Assembly (NCBI RefSeq): GCF_900102105.1
Contig: NZ_FNBB01000001.1
Location: forward strand, 62,001 to 126,000
Source of the DNA: Agrobacterium pusense
Lineage (GTDB): Bacteria; Pseudomonadota; Alphaproteobacteria; Rhizobiales; Rhizobiaceae
Direction: 5' to 3'
Length of the DNA: 64,000 nucleotides
The notes below the pieces were generated by a model. That model did no database searches and was not told where the DNA came from. It was given only the letters and a program-made list of their open reading frames with translations. Position numbers and translations under genes: made by a program. This document shows, piece after piece, positions 42,936 to 52,372 of this stretch; the stretch's first letter is position 1, and every line of letters begins with the position of its first letter.

Positions 42936-42944
42936 AATTCAACT

Positions 42945-43274
42945 TCAAATTTTCTTGAGGTCATCAACTACCGATTTAACGGAAAGCGGATAACCTGCCT
43001 TGTGCGCAGCCATTGCAAGAAGATGCGCGGAAACCGGCGCCGTCAGAACGAAAAAGAAGAAACCGGCGAGCGCCCGAGCCAGCGTCGATATATCCATAGA
43101 GTGGATGCCCACCGCCAGAAGCAGCAGGCCGGAGCCGACCGTCCCCGCCTTGGATGCGGCATGCATGCGGGTGTAAACATCAGGCAGGCGATTGAGCCCG
43201 ATTGCGGCGATCAGTGAAAAGGCGGCACCCGAGATCATCAGCGCCGCAACCAGGATAGCAACGATCCAACCCAT
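42945..43274 (-). CDS. phaG: Na+(K+)/H+ antiporter subunit G
   Basis: 109 residues, three membrane helices. The MrpG/PhaG pattern is [28 protein letters not shown]. It is the last gene of the seven-gene operon and part of the membrane-embedded Mrp complex that exchanges monovalent cations for protons. Its start overlaps the last base of the phaF stop. Confidence 0.95.
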   Translation of the reverse strand: MGWIVAILVAALMISGAAFSLIAAIGLNRLPDVYTRMHAASKAGTVGSGLLLLAVGIHSMDISTLARALAGFFFFVLTAPVSAHLLAMAAHKAGYPLSVKSVVDDLKKI

Positions 43275-43660
43275 TACCGCCTTCCCTTTTCTTTTCCGCT
43301 ATTCACCCGAATTTTCGAGGGGTTCTCGGCGAGTTCAGACCGGCGTGCGCCATCCAGAACCCCTTTCGGGCCGCGCCCGCCATCCGGTCCGCGCGACAGC
43401 ACGAAGCGCGCGAACGCCACCGTGGCCAGAAAACCGACGAGCCCGAGGGCAATGGCAATGTCGACATAGAGATTGAAGCCGGTGCGGATGGCAATGACCG
43501 CAATGAAGCCGATGGCGATGCCGACCAGCATGTCCAGCGCGACGATACGGTCCGGCAAGGTGGGACCAACGACAACGCGGTAGACTGTCAGCAAAAAGGC
43601 CACCGAGAGAACAACCAGCGCAAGTATATTTGCAAATGAGACTATCTGTTCCGGCGTCAT
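43274..43660 (-). CDS. phaF: Na+(K+)/H+ antiporter subunit F
   Basis: 128 residues. Three helices include [23 protein letters not shown], the MrpF signature. The hydrophilic C-terminal tail ([23 protein letters not shown]) is about 35 residues longer than in many MrpF proteins. It overlaps phaE by four bases. Confidence 0.93.
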   Translation of the reverse strand: MTPEQIVSFANILALVVLSVAFLLTVYRVVVGPTLPDRIVALDMLVGIAIGFIAVIAIRTGFNLYVDIAIALGLVGFLATVAFARFVLSRGPDGGRGPKGVLDGARRSELAENPSKIRVNSGKEKGRR

Positions 43661-44136
43661 TGCTGAAACGCCTCCATGATCTTCTTTTCGAAGCCGTTCT
43701 TAATGTCGTTTTTTGCGGTTTCGATATCGCTGCAATCGATTGCGTGCACGTAGAGCATCTTTCTGTCAGGGGAAACATCGACGGAAAGCGTGCCGGGCGT
43801 GAGCGTGATGAGATTGGCGAGCAGCGTGATTTCGAAATCCGTGGTTACGGTCAGCGGATAGGCAAAAATGCCGGGTTGAACGTCCAGTTTCGGGCGTGTC
43901 ACCATCACGGCAACCTTCCAGGCGGAAAGCGCAAGCTCCTTGAAGAACAACAGTACCAGCGACAACACGCGGCCAAGACGCAGCCAGTGATTGCGCCCGC
44001 CGGGAAGCTGGTGGCGGATAAGCCAGAGCGCCAGCGTAGAGACGATGAGGGCGAAGATGATGTTTGCCAGCGTCAGGCTGCCCGTCACCGCAAGCCATAC
44101 GGCCACGAACAGCAATTGCACGACATAGAGGCTCAT
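43657..44136 (-). CDS. phaE: Na+(K+)/H+ antiporter subunit E
   Basis: 159 residues. Two N-terminal helices precede [32 protein letters not shown] and [32 protein letters not shown], the MrpE signature. It overlaps both neighbours by four bases, as expected for a tightly coupled membrane complex. Confidence 0.95.
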   Translation of the reverse strand: MSLYVVQLLFVAVWLAVTGSLTLANIIFALIVSTLALWLIRHQLPGGRNHWLRLGRVLSLVLLFFKELALSAWKVAVMVTRPKLDVQPGIFAYPLTVTTDFEITLLANLITLTPGTLSVDVSPDRKMLYVHAIDCSDIETAKNDIKNGFEKKIMEAFQQ

Positions 44137-45698
44137 GGCTTGCCTCCTTCTGGAAAGACCGAATGGATATAGGCTTGCGGGTTCCCGAGCCCGGCTGCGG
44201 CATCCTGGCTGAGATCAAGCAGGCTTTCGGGAAACAGGCCGAAGAACACGACCAGCAGCGTCAGCGCGACCAGCGGAGCGACGGAGGGCGCCGCGGCGGG
44301 CAAGGCGGGTTGTGGCAATGGCTTTGCCGCCGGACGCCAGAAACACAGAAGGAAGACGCGTCCGAAGGCGATGGTGGCGATGAAACCGGAGAGGAGAATG
44401 GCGGCGGCCAGCCACCATGCGCCGATATCGATCGCCGATTTGACCAGGACCGCCTTCGGCCAGAAGCCGGAAAAGGGCGGCAGGCCGGAACCGGCGAAAA
44501 ACAGCGCGAGCGCAAGCGCCGAAAACCACGGAGCCTGCCGGTAAAGGCCGCCAAGCACGGTGAGGCTGAAACCGCCGCCGAGACGGGCAGCGTGGCCTGC
44601 GGCAAGGTAGAGCGCCGTCATCAGCACCATGGAATGCAGCGCGTAGAAGATCGCGCCCGAGACGCCTGACGGCGTGCCGATGGCGATGCCCGCCATCATG
44701 TAGCCGATGCCGGATATGACGATATAGCCGAGCATCCGGCGAATATCGTTCTGGGCGAGCGCACCCATGGCGCCGAGCACCATTGTCAGCGCGGCGGAAG
44801 CGGCGATGACGATGCTGAGTTCCTCCCGCTCGACCGGGAACAGCATGACCATGACGCGCAGCAGCGAATAGATGCCGACCTTGGTTAGCAGTCCACCGAA
44901 CAGGGCGGAGACGACGATGCGCGGCGTGTGATAGGAAGCGGGAAGCCAGAAATTCACCGGAAAAGCCGCCGCCTTCATGGCGAAGGCAAGCGTGAAGAGG
45001 CTGGCAAGCGTCATCAGCGGCGCGGTTTCGCGCAGTCCGTTTGCCTTCAACGCGATATCGGCCATGTTGAGCGTGCCGAAGATGGCGTAGAGATAACCCA
45101 CCGTGATCAGGAAAAGCGTCGTGCCGATGAGGTTCAGGACGGCATATTTCAACGCGCCGTCGATCTGCTCCCGCGTCGAGCCGAGCACGATGAGGCCGAA
45201 GGACGAGATCAGCAGCACTTCGAACCAGACATAGAGGTTGAAGATGTCTCCGGTCAGGAACGCGCCGGTAACGCCGGCCATCAGCAGCATCAGGAAGGGA
45301 TAGAAGCCGTAACGTCTGCCGCTGGCGTCAATATCGCTGCCAGCGTGAATGGCGCCGGCCAGCGCGACGATGGCGGCCGCGAGTGACAGCAACCCGCCGG
45401 TGAGATCGGCCGTGAAGGCGATGCCGAAGGGCGGCAGCCAGCGGCCCATGACCATGGTGAACGGCCCTTGCGTGGCAACCTTCCATAAGAAGGCGGCATC
45501 GAGAACCACGAGGAGGGCCAGTGCGGCGATGGCGACCGGCGCATGGTAGCGAATGGCGTGGCGCATCATCATCAGCACCGCGCCCGCGCCGATGCACAGC
45601 GCGATCGGAAGAATGATCAGCCAGTCCGGCAGCGGCACGGGCGCCATGACGAGCGCGGCGGAAAGATCGGTAACAGCGGAAGTGGGGGATGAAGCCAT
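44133..45698 (-). CDS. phaD: Na+(K+)/H+ antiporter subunit D
   Basis: 521 residues, about 14 helices, homologous to the Nuo proton-pumping subunits. It shows FNLYVWFEVLLISSFGLIVLG (the conserved Glu of helix 5), MKAAAFPVNFWLPASYHTPRIVVSALFGGLLTKVGIYSLLRV (the Lys-bearing helices), and LGYIVISGIGYMMAGIAIGTPSG. It is the antiporter-like subunit that moves protons or cations. GAGGC lies before the ATG, 19 bases after the phaC stop. Confidence 0.95.
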   Translation of the reverse strand: MASSPTSAVTDLSAALVMAPVPLPDWLIILPIALCIGAGAVLMMMRHAIRYHAPVAIAALALLVVLDAAFLWKVATQGPFTMVMGRWLPPFGIAFTADLTGGLLSLAAAIVALAGAIHAGSDIDASGRRYGFYPFLMLLMAGVTGAFLTGDIFNLYVWFEVLLISSFGLIVLGSTREQIDGALKYAVLNLIGTTLFLITVGYLYAIFGTLNMADIALKANGLRETAPLMTLASLFTLAFAMKAAAFPVNFWLPASYHTPRIVVSALFGGLLTKVGIYSLLRVMVMLFPVEREELSIVIAASAALTMVLGAMGALAQNDIRRMLGYIVISGIGYMMAGIAIGTPSGVSGAIFYALHSMVLMTALYLAAGHAARLGGGFSLTVLGGLYRQAPWFSALALALFFAGSGLPPFSGFWPKAVLVKSAIDIGAWWLAAAILLSGFIATIAFGRVFLLCFWRPAAKPLPQPALPAAAPSVAPLVALTLLVVFFGLFPESLLDLSQDAAAGLGNPQAYIHSVFPEGGKP

Positions 45699-45717
45699 GT
45701 CGTTTCAGCCTCGCCGC

Positions 45718-46095
45718 TCAATAACCGAGCGGCGGCAGGGGCTCGCCTGCCGGTTCTGCGGTGCGCATTTCATCGGTATCGTCGGTCTGCAACTCCTGAA
45801 ACGCGCGCCATGTCAGGACCAGCAGGAAACAGAAGAATGAAAAGGAAATCACGATCGCCGTCAGGATGAGCGCCTGCGGCAGCGGATTGGCAGCCCCTGC
45901 GGGCAGCGTGTCCATGCCCGCCGGAATGATCGGCGGCACCTCCCGGGTGAGCCGCCCCGCCGTGAAGAGCAGCAGGTTGACCGCATTGCCGAGAATGGCG
46001 ATGCCCAGCAGCACGCGGATGCTGTGACGTGACAGCATGAGGTAGATCGCGACCGAGAAGAAGATGCCGACGAGAATGGAGAAGATCGCTTCCAT
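45718..46095 (-). CDS. phaC: Na+(K+)/H+ antiporter subunit C
   Basis: 125 residues, a NuoK-like protein with three helices: IYLMLSRHSIRVLLGIAILGNAVNLLLFTAG and the later PLPQALILTAIVISFSFFCFLLVLTWRAF with the LTAIVI signature. The ATG at 46095 shares one base with the phaB stop (TGATG). A longer frame upstream would lie inside phaB and is rejected. Confidence 0.95.
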   Translation of the reverse strand: MEAIFSILVGIFFSVAIYLMLSRHSIRVLLGIAILGNAVNLLLFTAGRLTREVPPIIPAGMDTLPAGAANPLPQALILTAIVISFSFFCFLLVLTWRAFQELQTDDTDEMRTAEPAGEPLPPLGY

Positions 46096-46514
46096 CAGTC
46101 GCTTTCCCTTTCTTCCAGCGCCAGCGCAATGGATGTGATGGTACCGACCACGACCAGATAGACACCGATATCGAAGGACATGACGGTGGAGAGCGCCAGT
46201 TCGACGCCGAAGAGGTTCGGGTAGACCCAAAGCCCGGTCATGAAGGGCACGCCGGCGACAATGGAAACGAGGCCGGAGAGCATCGAAAGCAGGAGCCCTG
46301 CCCCGGCAATCGCCAGCGGGTGAAAGAAGATTGCGCGCCGCACCGCCGCCACGCCATAGGCGATGCCGTAGATCGCCAGCGCCGAGACCGCGATCAGGCC
46401 GCCGATGAAGCCGCCGCCCGGCTCGTTATGGCCGCGCAGCAGGACGAAGATGGAAAACAGCACCATCAGGCTGGTGACGACGGGCGCCACGGTGCGCAGA
46501 ATGAGCGTGTTCAT
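46095..46514 (-). CDS. phaB: Na+(K+)/H+ antiporter subunit B
   Basis: 139 residues, four helices. The MrpB pattern is [26 protein letters not shown], followed by [23 protein letters not shown]. It pairs with the C-terminal part of PhaA in the complex. It overlaps the phaA stop by four bases. Confidence 0.95.
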   Translation of the reverse strand: MNTLILRTVAPVVTSLMVLFSIFVLLRGHNEPGGGFIGGLIAVSALAIYGIAYGVAAVRRAIFFHPLAIAGAGLLLSMLSGLVSIVAGVPFMTGLWVYPNLFGVELALSTVMSFDIGVYLVVVGTITSIALALEERESD

Positions 46515-48877
46515 GCCCGCGCTCCCTTCTTTTTGAGCCTTTTCGCCGGCTCCTTGACCGCGGCAGGGCGGATACGGATCAGCGCCAGGATGGCAAGGCC
46601 CGTTATCATCACGACAGCGATTTCTCCCAGCGTATCCGTGCCGCGGAAATCGACGATGATGACGTTGACGACGTTCGCTCCATGGGCGATGAGCTTGGAA
46701 TAGCTGTTGTAGAAATCGGTCAGGCGATTGTCGAAGCTCACCTGCGTCGCGCGCATCAGGTAAAGCGCAAAGCCAGTCCCGCAGGCAATTGCAATGCTGC
46801 TGTCCAAGAGCTTCTGGCCAAGGCCGCGATGGTCGGATGGCGACAGGCGCAACCGCGTCATCACCAGCGTCAATATGACGACGGACAGCGTTTCCACCAT
46901 GAACTGCGTGAAGGACAGGTCCGGGGCGCCGAACAGCAGGAAGATGACTGCCACCGCGAAGCCCTGGATGCCGAGCGCGATGATCGCCGTCAGGCGGCTT
47001 GAGGCCGTCAGCACAGCGATGAGCCCCGCCACGGCAATGGCGATGAAGGTCAGTTCATGGATCGGCGCATCCCGCGGCCATGACGGCATGGACGGCAATT
47101 CGCCATAGAGGAACAGCGGCACGAGCAGCACGGCGGCGATGACAGCGAAAGTGGCGGTAACGTAAAATTCGAGACGGCCCGGCTGGATCAGCCGGGTGAT
47201 GTGGAACGACATTTTCACCAGCATTTCGATGAAGACGTCAAAGCCTCGGTCCGGCCCTTCCCCCAGCGCCCTGAAGGTGCGATCGATGAGGCCACGGACA
47301 GCGGAAAGCTGCGTATAAAGGACGATGCCGAGTGCGATGGTGAGCAGCGACAGGCCGAGCGGCACGCCGATATGCGGAATGAGCAAGATTTCCACCGGTC
47401 GCGCCTCACCGGCAATGGCGCTTGCCATGGGTGTCGAGATGTAGAAATGCGCGATGCCGGAGAACAGAGCGATGGTGAGCCCCTTCAGCGCCAGAAGCGC
47501 CGGGCCGAGCCAGAGCAGCAGCGGGCCTTCATGAGCATGTTTCGGGGGCTTTACCGGCTTGCCGAGAAAGGGTTTCAGCGCCACTGCAAAGGCGACGGCA
47601 AACATCAGCCCGTTGCCGAGAATGGCAATGCCGGTGAACAGCACGGCACGCGGATTGCCATGCGCGAGCGCATAATAAATCTCTTCCTTGGCAAGAAAAC
47701 CAAAGAAGGGCGGCAGGCCGGCCATGGAAATCGCGGCCGCCAGCGCCGCCGCAAAGGTGACGGGCATGGCTCTTCGCAGGCCGCCAAGCTTCGTCACGTC
47801 GCGTGTGCCGGTCTCATGGTCGATGATACCGGCGACCATGAACAGTGCGCCCTTGAACAGGGAATGCGCCACCAGATAGAGCACCGCCGCCTCGATGGCA
47901 TGGTCCGAGCCGAAACCCGTCAGCATGACCAGCAGGCCGAGCGACGACACCGTGGTATAGGCGAGCATCAGCTTGAGATCGGTCTGGCGTATGGCAAGCA
48001 GCGCGCCGGTGAGCATGGTCAGCCCGCCGAAGAAGGGCAGCAGTATCTGCCAGGCGGCGGTATCGCCCAGAACCGGATTGAGCCGCATCAGCAGATAGAC
48101 GCCGGCCTTCACCATGGTCGCGGAGTGCAGATAGGCCGAAACGGGGGTAGGCGCCTCCATGGCGTTGGGCAGCCAGAAATGAAAGGGAAACTGCGCCGAT
48201 TTGGTGAAGGCACCGCCGAGCACCAGCAGCAGCGCGGCCAGATAAAAAGGGCTGTCACGCAGGATGTCGCCGCTGCGCACCAGCATCGACAGCTGCGTCA
48301 TCCCGCTCATGTCCCAGATGAAGATCAGCCCGGCAAGCAGCAGCAGTCCGCCGCCGCCGGTCACCACCAGTGCCTGCAATGCGGCGCGGCGCGAGGCGGC
48401 ACGTTCATGGTCGAAACCGATCAGCAGGAAGGAGGTGATGGAGGTCAGCTCCCAGTAGACGAACAGCATCAGCAGACTGTCCGAGACGACGACGCCCAGC
48501 ATCGCGCCCATGAACAGCAGCAGGAAAGACAGGAATCGGCCCTGCTGCGGATGCCCCTTCATGTAGCCGCCGGCATAAAGCACGATCAGCAGGCCGATGC
48601 CGGTGATCAGCAGCGTAAATGTCAGCGACAGGCCGTCGATGAACCAGGAAAAGCTGAGATTGAAACTTGGGACCCAGGCATAACCGCCCGTCACCACGCC
48701 GCCAGCCGCCACCTGCGGCAACATCAGTGCGAAATGGAAAAAGGAAAGCGCCGGCGCAATCGCCAGTATCCAGGCGGCATTGTGCCCGAATCTCTTCACC
48801 AGCGCCGGTGCGGCGAGCGCCGCGAGAAACGGCAGAAATAGCGATAGAAATGTCATCGGCGTGACATCGGACGTCAT
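46511..48877 (-). CDS. phaA: Na+(K+)/H+ antiporter subunit A
   Basis: 788 residues, about 20 helices. The N-terminal two thirds are NuoL-like: [16 protein letters not shown] (the conserved Glu), [41 protein letters not shown], and [24 protein letters not shown]. The C-terminal third carries the MrpA-specific [10 protein letters not shown]...[19 protein letters not shown] and [19 protein letters not shown] segments. This is the first gene of the operon. GGGAG lies before the ATG at 48877. A pH-, sodium- or potassium-adaptation role is known for rhizobial pha systems. Confidence 0.95.
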   Translation of the reverse strand: MTSDVTPMTFLSLFLPFLAALAAPALVKRFGHNAAWILAIAPALSFFHFALMLPQVAAGGVVTGGYAWVPSFNLSFSWFIDGLSLTFTLLITGIGLLIVLYAGGYMKGHPQQGRFLSFLLLFMGAMLGVVVSDSLLMLFVYWELTSITSFLLIGFDHERAASRRAALQALVVTGGGGLLLLAGLIFIWDMSGMTQLSMLVRSGDILRDSPFYLAALLLVLGGAFTKSAQFPFHFWLPNAMEAPTPVSAYLHSATMVKAGVYLLMRLNPVLGDTAAWQILLPFFGGLTMLTGALLAIRQTDLKLMLAYTTVSSLGLLVMLTGFGSDHAIEAAVLYLVAHSLFKGALFMVAGIIDHETGTRDVTKLGGLRRAMPVTFAAALAAAISMAGLPPFFGFLAKEEIYYALAHGNPRAVLFTGIAILGNGLMFAVAFAVALKPFLGKPVKPPKHAHEGPLLLWLGPALLALKGLTIALFSGIAHFYISTPMASAIAGEARPVEILLIPHIGVPLGLSLLTIALGIVLYTQLSAVRGLIDRTFRALGEGPDRGFDVFIEMLVKMSFHITRLIQPGRLEFYVTATFAVIAAVLLVPLFLYGELPSMPSWPRDAPIHELTFIAIAVAGLIAVLTASSRLTAIIALGIQGFAVAVIFLLFGAPDLSFTQFMVETLSVVILTLVMTRLRLSPSDHRGLGQKLLDSSIAIACGTGFALYLMRATQVSFDNRLTDFYNSYSKLIAHGANVVNVIIVDFRGTDTLGEIAVVMITGLAILALIRIRPAAVKEPAKRLKKKGARA

Positions 48878-49000
48878 TCATATCTCCCGGGGTGTCCCCC
48901 ACCCCTGCGCGCCATGGCTGGCGTTCTTGTTTCAAATCGGATTTTTCAGTTAAGGCATAGGCAATGCCTTCTCAACCCAAATCGACTCCCGGTCCCGCAT

Positions 49001-49018
49001 CATAACGGAGTCGTTATG
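49001..49018. promoter_or_regulatory. Inverted repeat upstream of msrB
   Basis: CATAACG (49001-49007) and CGTTATG (49012-49018) are exact inverses around GAGT, 67 bp upstream of the msrB start and about 125 bp from phaA. It could be an operator for either gene. Confidence 0.35.
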
Positions 49019-49084
49019 GGATATGTCCTCTTTCAATCCGTCATGGCGATGATTATCTGAGGCATGAACAGAAAGGATCATTCC

Positions 49085-49492
49085 ATGAGCGATCTGACAT
49101 CCCCAAAAGTGAAGAAGACCGACGCCGAATGGCGTGAGCAGCTGACGCCGGAGCAATATCGCATCCTGCGCGAGCACGGCACCGAGCGCGCCTTTACCGG
49201 GCCGTATTGGGACACATTCCAAAAAGGCCTCTACCGCTGTGCGGCGTGCGACGAGCCGCTGTTCCTCTCCGACACGAAATTCGACGCCGGCTGCGGCTGG
49301 CCAAGCTATTTCGAACCGGTGAAGCCCGGCGCAGTGACGGAACATCGCGACGCCAGCCATGGCATGGTGCGCACTGAAATCCGCTGCGCCAATTGCGGCG
49401 GTCATCTCGGCCACGTCTTCCCCGATGGCCCGCCGCCCACCGGTCTGCGTTATTGCATCAACGGCCATTCGATGGTGTTCGAGCCGGTCTGA
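49085..49492 (+). CDS. msrB: Peptide methionine (R)-S-oxide reductase
   Basis: 135 residues. Zinc ligands sit in RCAAC (Cys52, Cys55) and [12 protein letters not shown] (Cys101, Cys104). The catalytic cysteine is in RYCIN (Cys124). It reduces methionine-R-sulfoxide in oxidised proteins. The ATG at 49085 has AAGGA upstream; the ATG 21 bases earlier lacks one. It is cytoplasmic, with no signal sequence. Confidence 0.96.
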   Translation: MSDLTSPKVKKTDAEWREQLTPEQYRILREHGTERAFTGPYWDTFQKGLYRCAACDEPLFLSDTKFDAGCGWPSYFEPVKPGAVTEHRDASHGMVRTEIRCANCGGHLGHVFPDGPPPTGLRYCINGHSMVFEPV

Positions 49493-49505
49493 GCCATGCC
49501 GCGTA

Positions 49506-49616
49506 TTTCTTCTCCCCGGCGGGGAGAAGGTGGCCCGAAGGGTCGGATGAGGGGGCTACGTTAGCAATATTCGGAGAGCTTGCCCCTCATCCCGCTGCCG
49601 CGGACTTCTCCCCCTC
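49506..49616. repeat. Family B palindromic mosaic repeat
   Basis: Begins TTTCTTCTCCCCGGCGGGGA and ends in CGGACTTCTCCCCCTCG, with GGAGAGCTTGCCCCTCATC inside, the same modules as 1033-1144 and 51101-51223. It follows the msrB stop closely and may help end its transcript. Confidence 0.75.
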
Positions 49617-49657
49617 GTGACACTCCACCGATCAAAAGATGGCTTAAGCTTCTTGGC

Positions 49658-50155
49658 TTAACCTAATTTCAGTTCCATACACGTCAGATCCAGCCAGCGC
49701 CCAAACTTGGTGCCGACTTCAGAGAACCGGCCCGCGACCGTGAAACCGAGGCTTTCATGCAAGCGGATGGAAGCGGTGTTTTCCGACTCGATGGCGGCGA
49801 TCAGTACGTGCACGTCGTTGCCGGCGGCATGATCGATGAGCGCCTGCATCAGTTTTTTGCCGATGCCGTGGCCGCGGGCGTCGTTATGCACATAGACGGA
49901 ATGTTCGCGGGTGTGGCGATAACCGTCAAAAGCACGCCAGTCACCATAGGAAGCGTAGCCCGCGACCTTGCCGTCCAGAACCGCGACGATGACAGGAAAG
50001 CCGCGCGACTTGCGGGCGGCGAACCAGTCCTTGCGATTGTCGAGATCGACCACCACCTCGTTCCAGATCGCCGTCGTGTTCACGACAGCGTCATTGTATA
50101 TCTCCATGATGCCGGAGAGGTCATCAACGGTCGCGTCGCGCAGTTCCACGGTCAT
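49658..50155 (-). CDS. GNAT acetyltransferase of the phosphinothricin acetyltransferase (PAT) subfamily
   Basis: 165 residues. The GNAT core has the acetyl-CoA pyrophosphate loop HNDARGHGIGKKLMQAL (motif A) and ENTASIRLHESLGFTVAGRFSEVGTKFGRWLDLTCMEL (motif B and end), typical of PAT/MddA-type enzymes. These acetylate phosphinothricin, methionine sulfoximine or sulfone. The true substrate is not determined by sequence. GGAG lies eight bases before the ATG at 50155. An adjoining msrB is suggestive of a methionine-oxidation theme but may be chance. Confidence 0.85.
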   Translation of the reverse strand: MTVELRDATVDDLSGIMEIYNDAVVNTTAIWNEVVVDLDNRKDWFAARKSRGFPVIVAVLDGKVAGYASYGDWRAFDGYRHTREHSVYVHNDARGHGIGKKLMQALIDHAAGNDVHVLIAAIESENTASIRLHESLGFTVAGRFSEVGTKFGRWLDLTCMELKLG

Positions 50156-50258
50156 TTTCTTAGCTCCGCCTGGTTTGCGAATACGCGGCTTTCCCGCGCC
50201 TGCGCCGAGCCTTAAGCGATGAGACGGAGACATGTCCAGCGCCGCGCTCTCACGATCT

Positions 50259-50927
50259 TTACGAAGCCAGGGGAACGAAGCTGAAGGCGGTGACCACGGC
50301 AAAATAGTGAACCGCAGCGGCTGCGACCACAAAACCGTGCCAGATCGCATTCTGGAAGCGCAGCTTTTCCCAGACATGGAAGATGACGCCGAGCGAATAT
50401 ATGACACCGCCGGCGACGATCAGCCAGAGTGTGACCGGCGCGAGGTGCGACGACAGCGGCTCGACCACCATGACGCCGCTCCAGCCCATGGCGAGATAAA
50501 GGCCGATGGCGACCCGGTCGTAACGGCCGGGAAACAGGCATTTGAGAAGGATGCCGCAGATCGCAGCGAGCCAGATCAGCCCCAGCATGACCGCGATCAT
50601 GGGATCGTGGATACCCCGCATCAGAAACGGCGTATAGGTGGCTGCGATGAGAATGAAGATCGCCGAGTGATCCAGCCGGCGCAGGAACCATTTCACGTTC
50701 GAGTGCGGCCAGATATTATAGGTGAAGGAGACGGATAGGCAGACGACGAGACCGAGGCCGTAAATCCACGCCGCTGCAATGGCGCTGAGCGTACCCCATA
50801 CCATCGCGTAGAAAATCAGCGCCGTGGCGCCGATAAGCGCCAGCACGATGCCGACCCCGTGGACGATGCCATCGGCGACAATCTCGTGAAAATCATACTG
50901 GCGTCCGAACCGCCACAAATCGCTCAT
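50259..50927 (-). CDS. Hemolysin III (PAQR) family membrane protein
   Basis: 222 residues, seven predicted helices. PAQR/HlyIII landmarks: the N-terminal DFHEIVADGIVHGVG, FTYNIWPHSNVKWFLRRLDHSAIFILIAATYTPFL with conserved His and Asp, and the C-terminal VWEKLRFQNAIWHGFVVAAAAVHYFAV carrying the His pair of the putative zinc site. AGGA lies seven bases before the ATG at 50927. The role in bacteria is unclear. Confidence 0.93.
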   Translation of the reverse strand: MSDLWRFGRQYDFHEIVADGIVHGVGIVLALIGATALIFYAMVWGTLSAIAAAWIYGLGLVVCLSVSFTYNIWPHSNVKWFLRRLDHSAIFILIAATYTPFLMRGIHDPMIAVMLGLIWLAAICGILLKCLFPGRYDRVAIGLYLAMGWSGVMVVEPLSSHLAPVTLWLIVAGGVIYSLGVIFHVWEKLRFQNAIWHGFVVAAAAVHYFAVVTAFSFVPLAS

Positions 50928-51100
50928 AGTCCAATCCTGTCTGCGTGCTTTCACCGAAGCATGAAGACAATATTAGACAGGAACAAGACAGCAGCCGGTT
51001 AATGGCGATCAAATTGCGTTCGGTGCTGTTGCGAAAGGAGAGGTCCTGGGTTGCCCTGCGGCCAGACCAATTGCCTGTGGAGCGAGCGGTATACACTTGT

Positions 51101-51223
51101 TTCTTCTCCCCGCCGGGGAGAAGTCCGCGGCAGCGGGATGAGGCGGCAGGATAGATGCGTTCGGAGAGCTTGCCCCCTCATCCGGCCCTTCGGGCCACCT
51201 TCTTCCCAGCGGGGGGAAGAAAC
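51101..51223. repeat. Family B palindromic mosaic repeat
   Basis: Opens TTCTTCTCCCCGCCGGGGAG, holds CGGAGAGCTTGCCCCCTCAT and a CCGGCCCTTCGGGCC hairpin, and ends in GGGGGGAAGAAA. It lies between the hemolysin III gene upstream region and the DksA/TraR gene end. Confidence 0.8.
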
Positions 51224-51244
51224 CCAGCCACGCTCTCCCTGCCA

Positions 51245-51565
51245 TCACAACGCCGCAGCACATTCCTGACAGAACGGCGTATAGGGAACAGCCTTCAACC
51301 GATCCTCCGAAATCTCGCTTCCGCATTTGACGCAGGTGCCGAAAGTGCCCTTGGCGATACGCTCGAGGGCGGCGTCGATAGCGCGCAACTCATCCTGTCC
51401 CACCTGCCCCAGCTCGTCCAGCACCTCGTCATTGCTGCGTTCGGCGGCCCTGTCATCGTCATCAGGATTGCGCGGCTCTTCGAAGTCGGCCTCGATCTTA
51501 TGCAGGCGGCGATAAAGCTCGCGCTGCCGGTCACGCAGGATTTTCTCGTAACTTTCGGTATTCAT
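51245..51565 (-). CDS. DksA/TraR C4-type zinc-finger protein
   Basis: 106 residues: a coiled-coil helix (ESYEKILRDRQRELYRRLHKIEADFEEP), DDDDRAAERSNDEVLDELG with the acidic tip, then the zinc finger CVKCGSEISEDRLKAVPYTPFCQECA with four Cys. Short DksA-like proteins bind the RNA polymerase secondary channel and tune transcription under stress. GGAGGA lies before the ATG at 51565. It is next to a UspA-type gene on the same strand, 122 bp apart, so a stress pair is plausible. Confidence 0.92.
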   Translation of the reverse strand: MNTESYEKILRDRQRELYRRLHKIEADFEEPRNPDDDDRAAERSNDEVLDELGQVGQDELRAIDAALERIAKGTFGTCVKCGSEISEDRLKAVPYTPFCQECAAAL

Positions 51566-51687
51566 GGACTTTTCCTCCAGCCGATCTTCTTGTTTTGTCG
51601 CATTTCCGGATGGAAAACCGGATTCCACTTTTCCTGGAAATGCTTGGAGGGGCGGGAAACCCGCCCGCAACCCTAAAACGTCAAACC

Positions 51688-52098
51688 TTAGCGATCCACC
51701 AGCACCGAGCATTTGGCGTGGCGCACCACGCGGTCGGCGGTGGCGCCGATGAAATAGTTGCTGAAGTCAGGCGTGTGCGACGCGATGATGATGAGATCAG
51801 CCTTGTGTTCCTGTGCCGCAGCGATGATTTCCCGCGCCGGCGCGCCGCTTCTGATTTCATGGCTGCCGTTGAAACCGACCCTGGCCTTGAGGTCCGAGAG
51901 TTTCGCCTTGGCGTCCTTGATGGCGTTTTCGATGAGGTCGACAGGAAGGTCGATCGCCATATAGCCCGGCAGTTCCTCGACAACGTTGATGAGAACGATC
52001 TCGCCGTCGGGGTCCAGCAGTGCCTTGGCCTTTTCGAGAATCTTTTCTCCCTTGTCAGTGGCGCTGAGGTCTACCGGTACGATGATCTTCTTGTACAT
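51688..52098 (-). CDS. Universal stress protein, UspA family
   Basis: 136 residues. It has the N-terminal KKIIVPVDLSATDKGEKIL and the C-terminal ATP-binding-type pattern ADLIIIASHTPDFSNYFIGATADRVVRHAKCSVLVDR, where G-x-x-A-D-R-V-V-R-H fits the nucleotide loop. It is cytoplasmic, with a stress-related role. AAAGGAG precedes the ATG at 52098. Confidence 0.93.
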   Translation of the reverse strand: MYKKIIVPVDLSATDKGEKILEKAKALLDPDGEIVLINVVEELPGYMAIDLPVDLIENAIKDAKAKLSDLKARVGFNGSHEIRSGAPAREIIAAAQEHKADLIIIASHTPDFSNYFIGATADRVVRHAKCSVLVDR

Positions 52099-52372
52099 GG
52101 CTGTCTCCTTTGACGTGATCCGCCGTTGTGTCGGGCTCAAGCTCATATTTGCCGGCCGGCGCGGCCTTCACCTTGATCGAAGTCAAAGCCGAAGCCATGC
52201 CGGAACAGGGCATTGTCAACGAATAGTGGACAGTCAATCGCCAGCTGGTGATCTTTGCTGAACGACGAAACCAGCCCATATTCGTCTTCGACAAACGCCG
52301 CAAAGCGGCGAAGCCGACCACGTCGGCAACCGGCCCACCCCTTGGCGCGTCGGAATCAATATGGAGATGATG

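Larger units (their letters stand above)
42513..42944. other. Intergenic region upstream of ros, AT-rich
   Basis: 432 bp between the pha operon end and ros. It carries the pha terminator (42911-42935) and a ros-proximal inverted repeat (42612-42633). The middle (about 42710-42910) is markedly AT-rich and has no credible gene. High AT content suits Ros/MucR and H-NS-like regulators, which favour such DNA. Confidence 0.5.

Noticed and set aside
47201..48841. A 546-codon plus-strand frame across phaA
   Set aside because: Composition is a Gln/Arg/His-rich shadow without membrane or family motifs, while phaA on the other strand is unmistakable.
49658..50155. Calling the GNAT gene a dedicated phosphinothricin resistance gene
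   Set aside because: The subfamily also contains methionine sulfoximine and sulfone acetyltransferases, and nothing in the context points to phosphinothricin.
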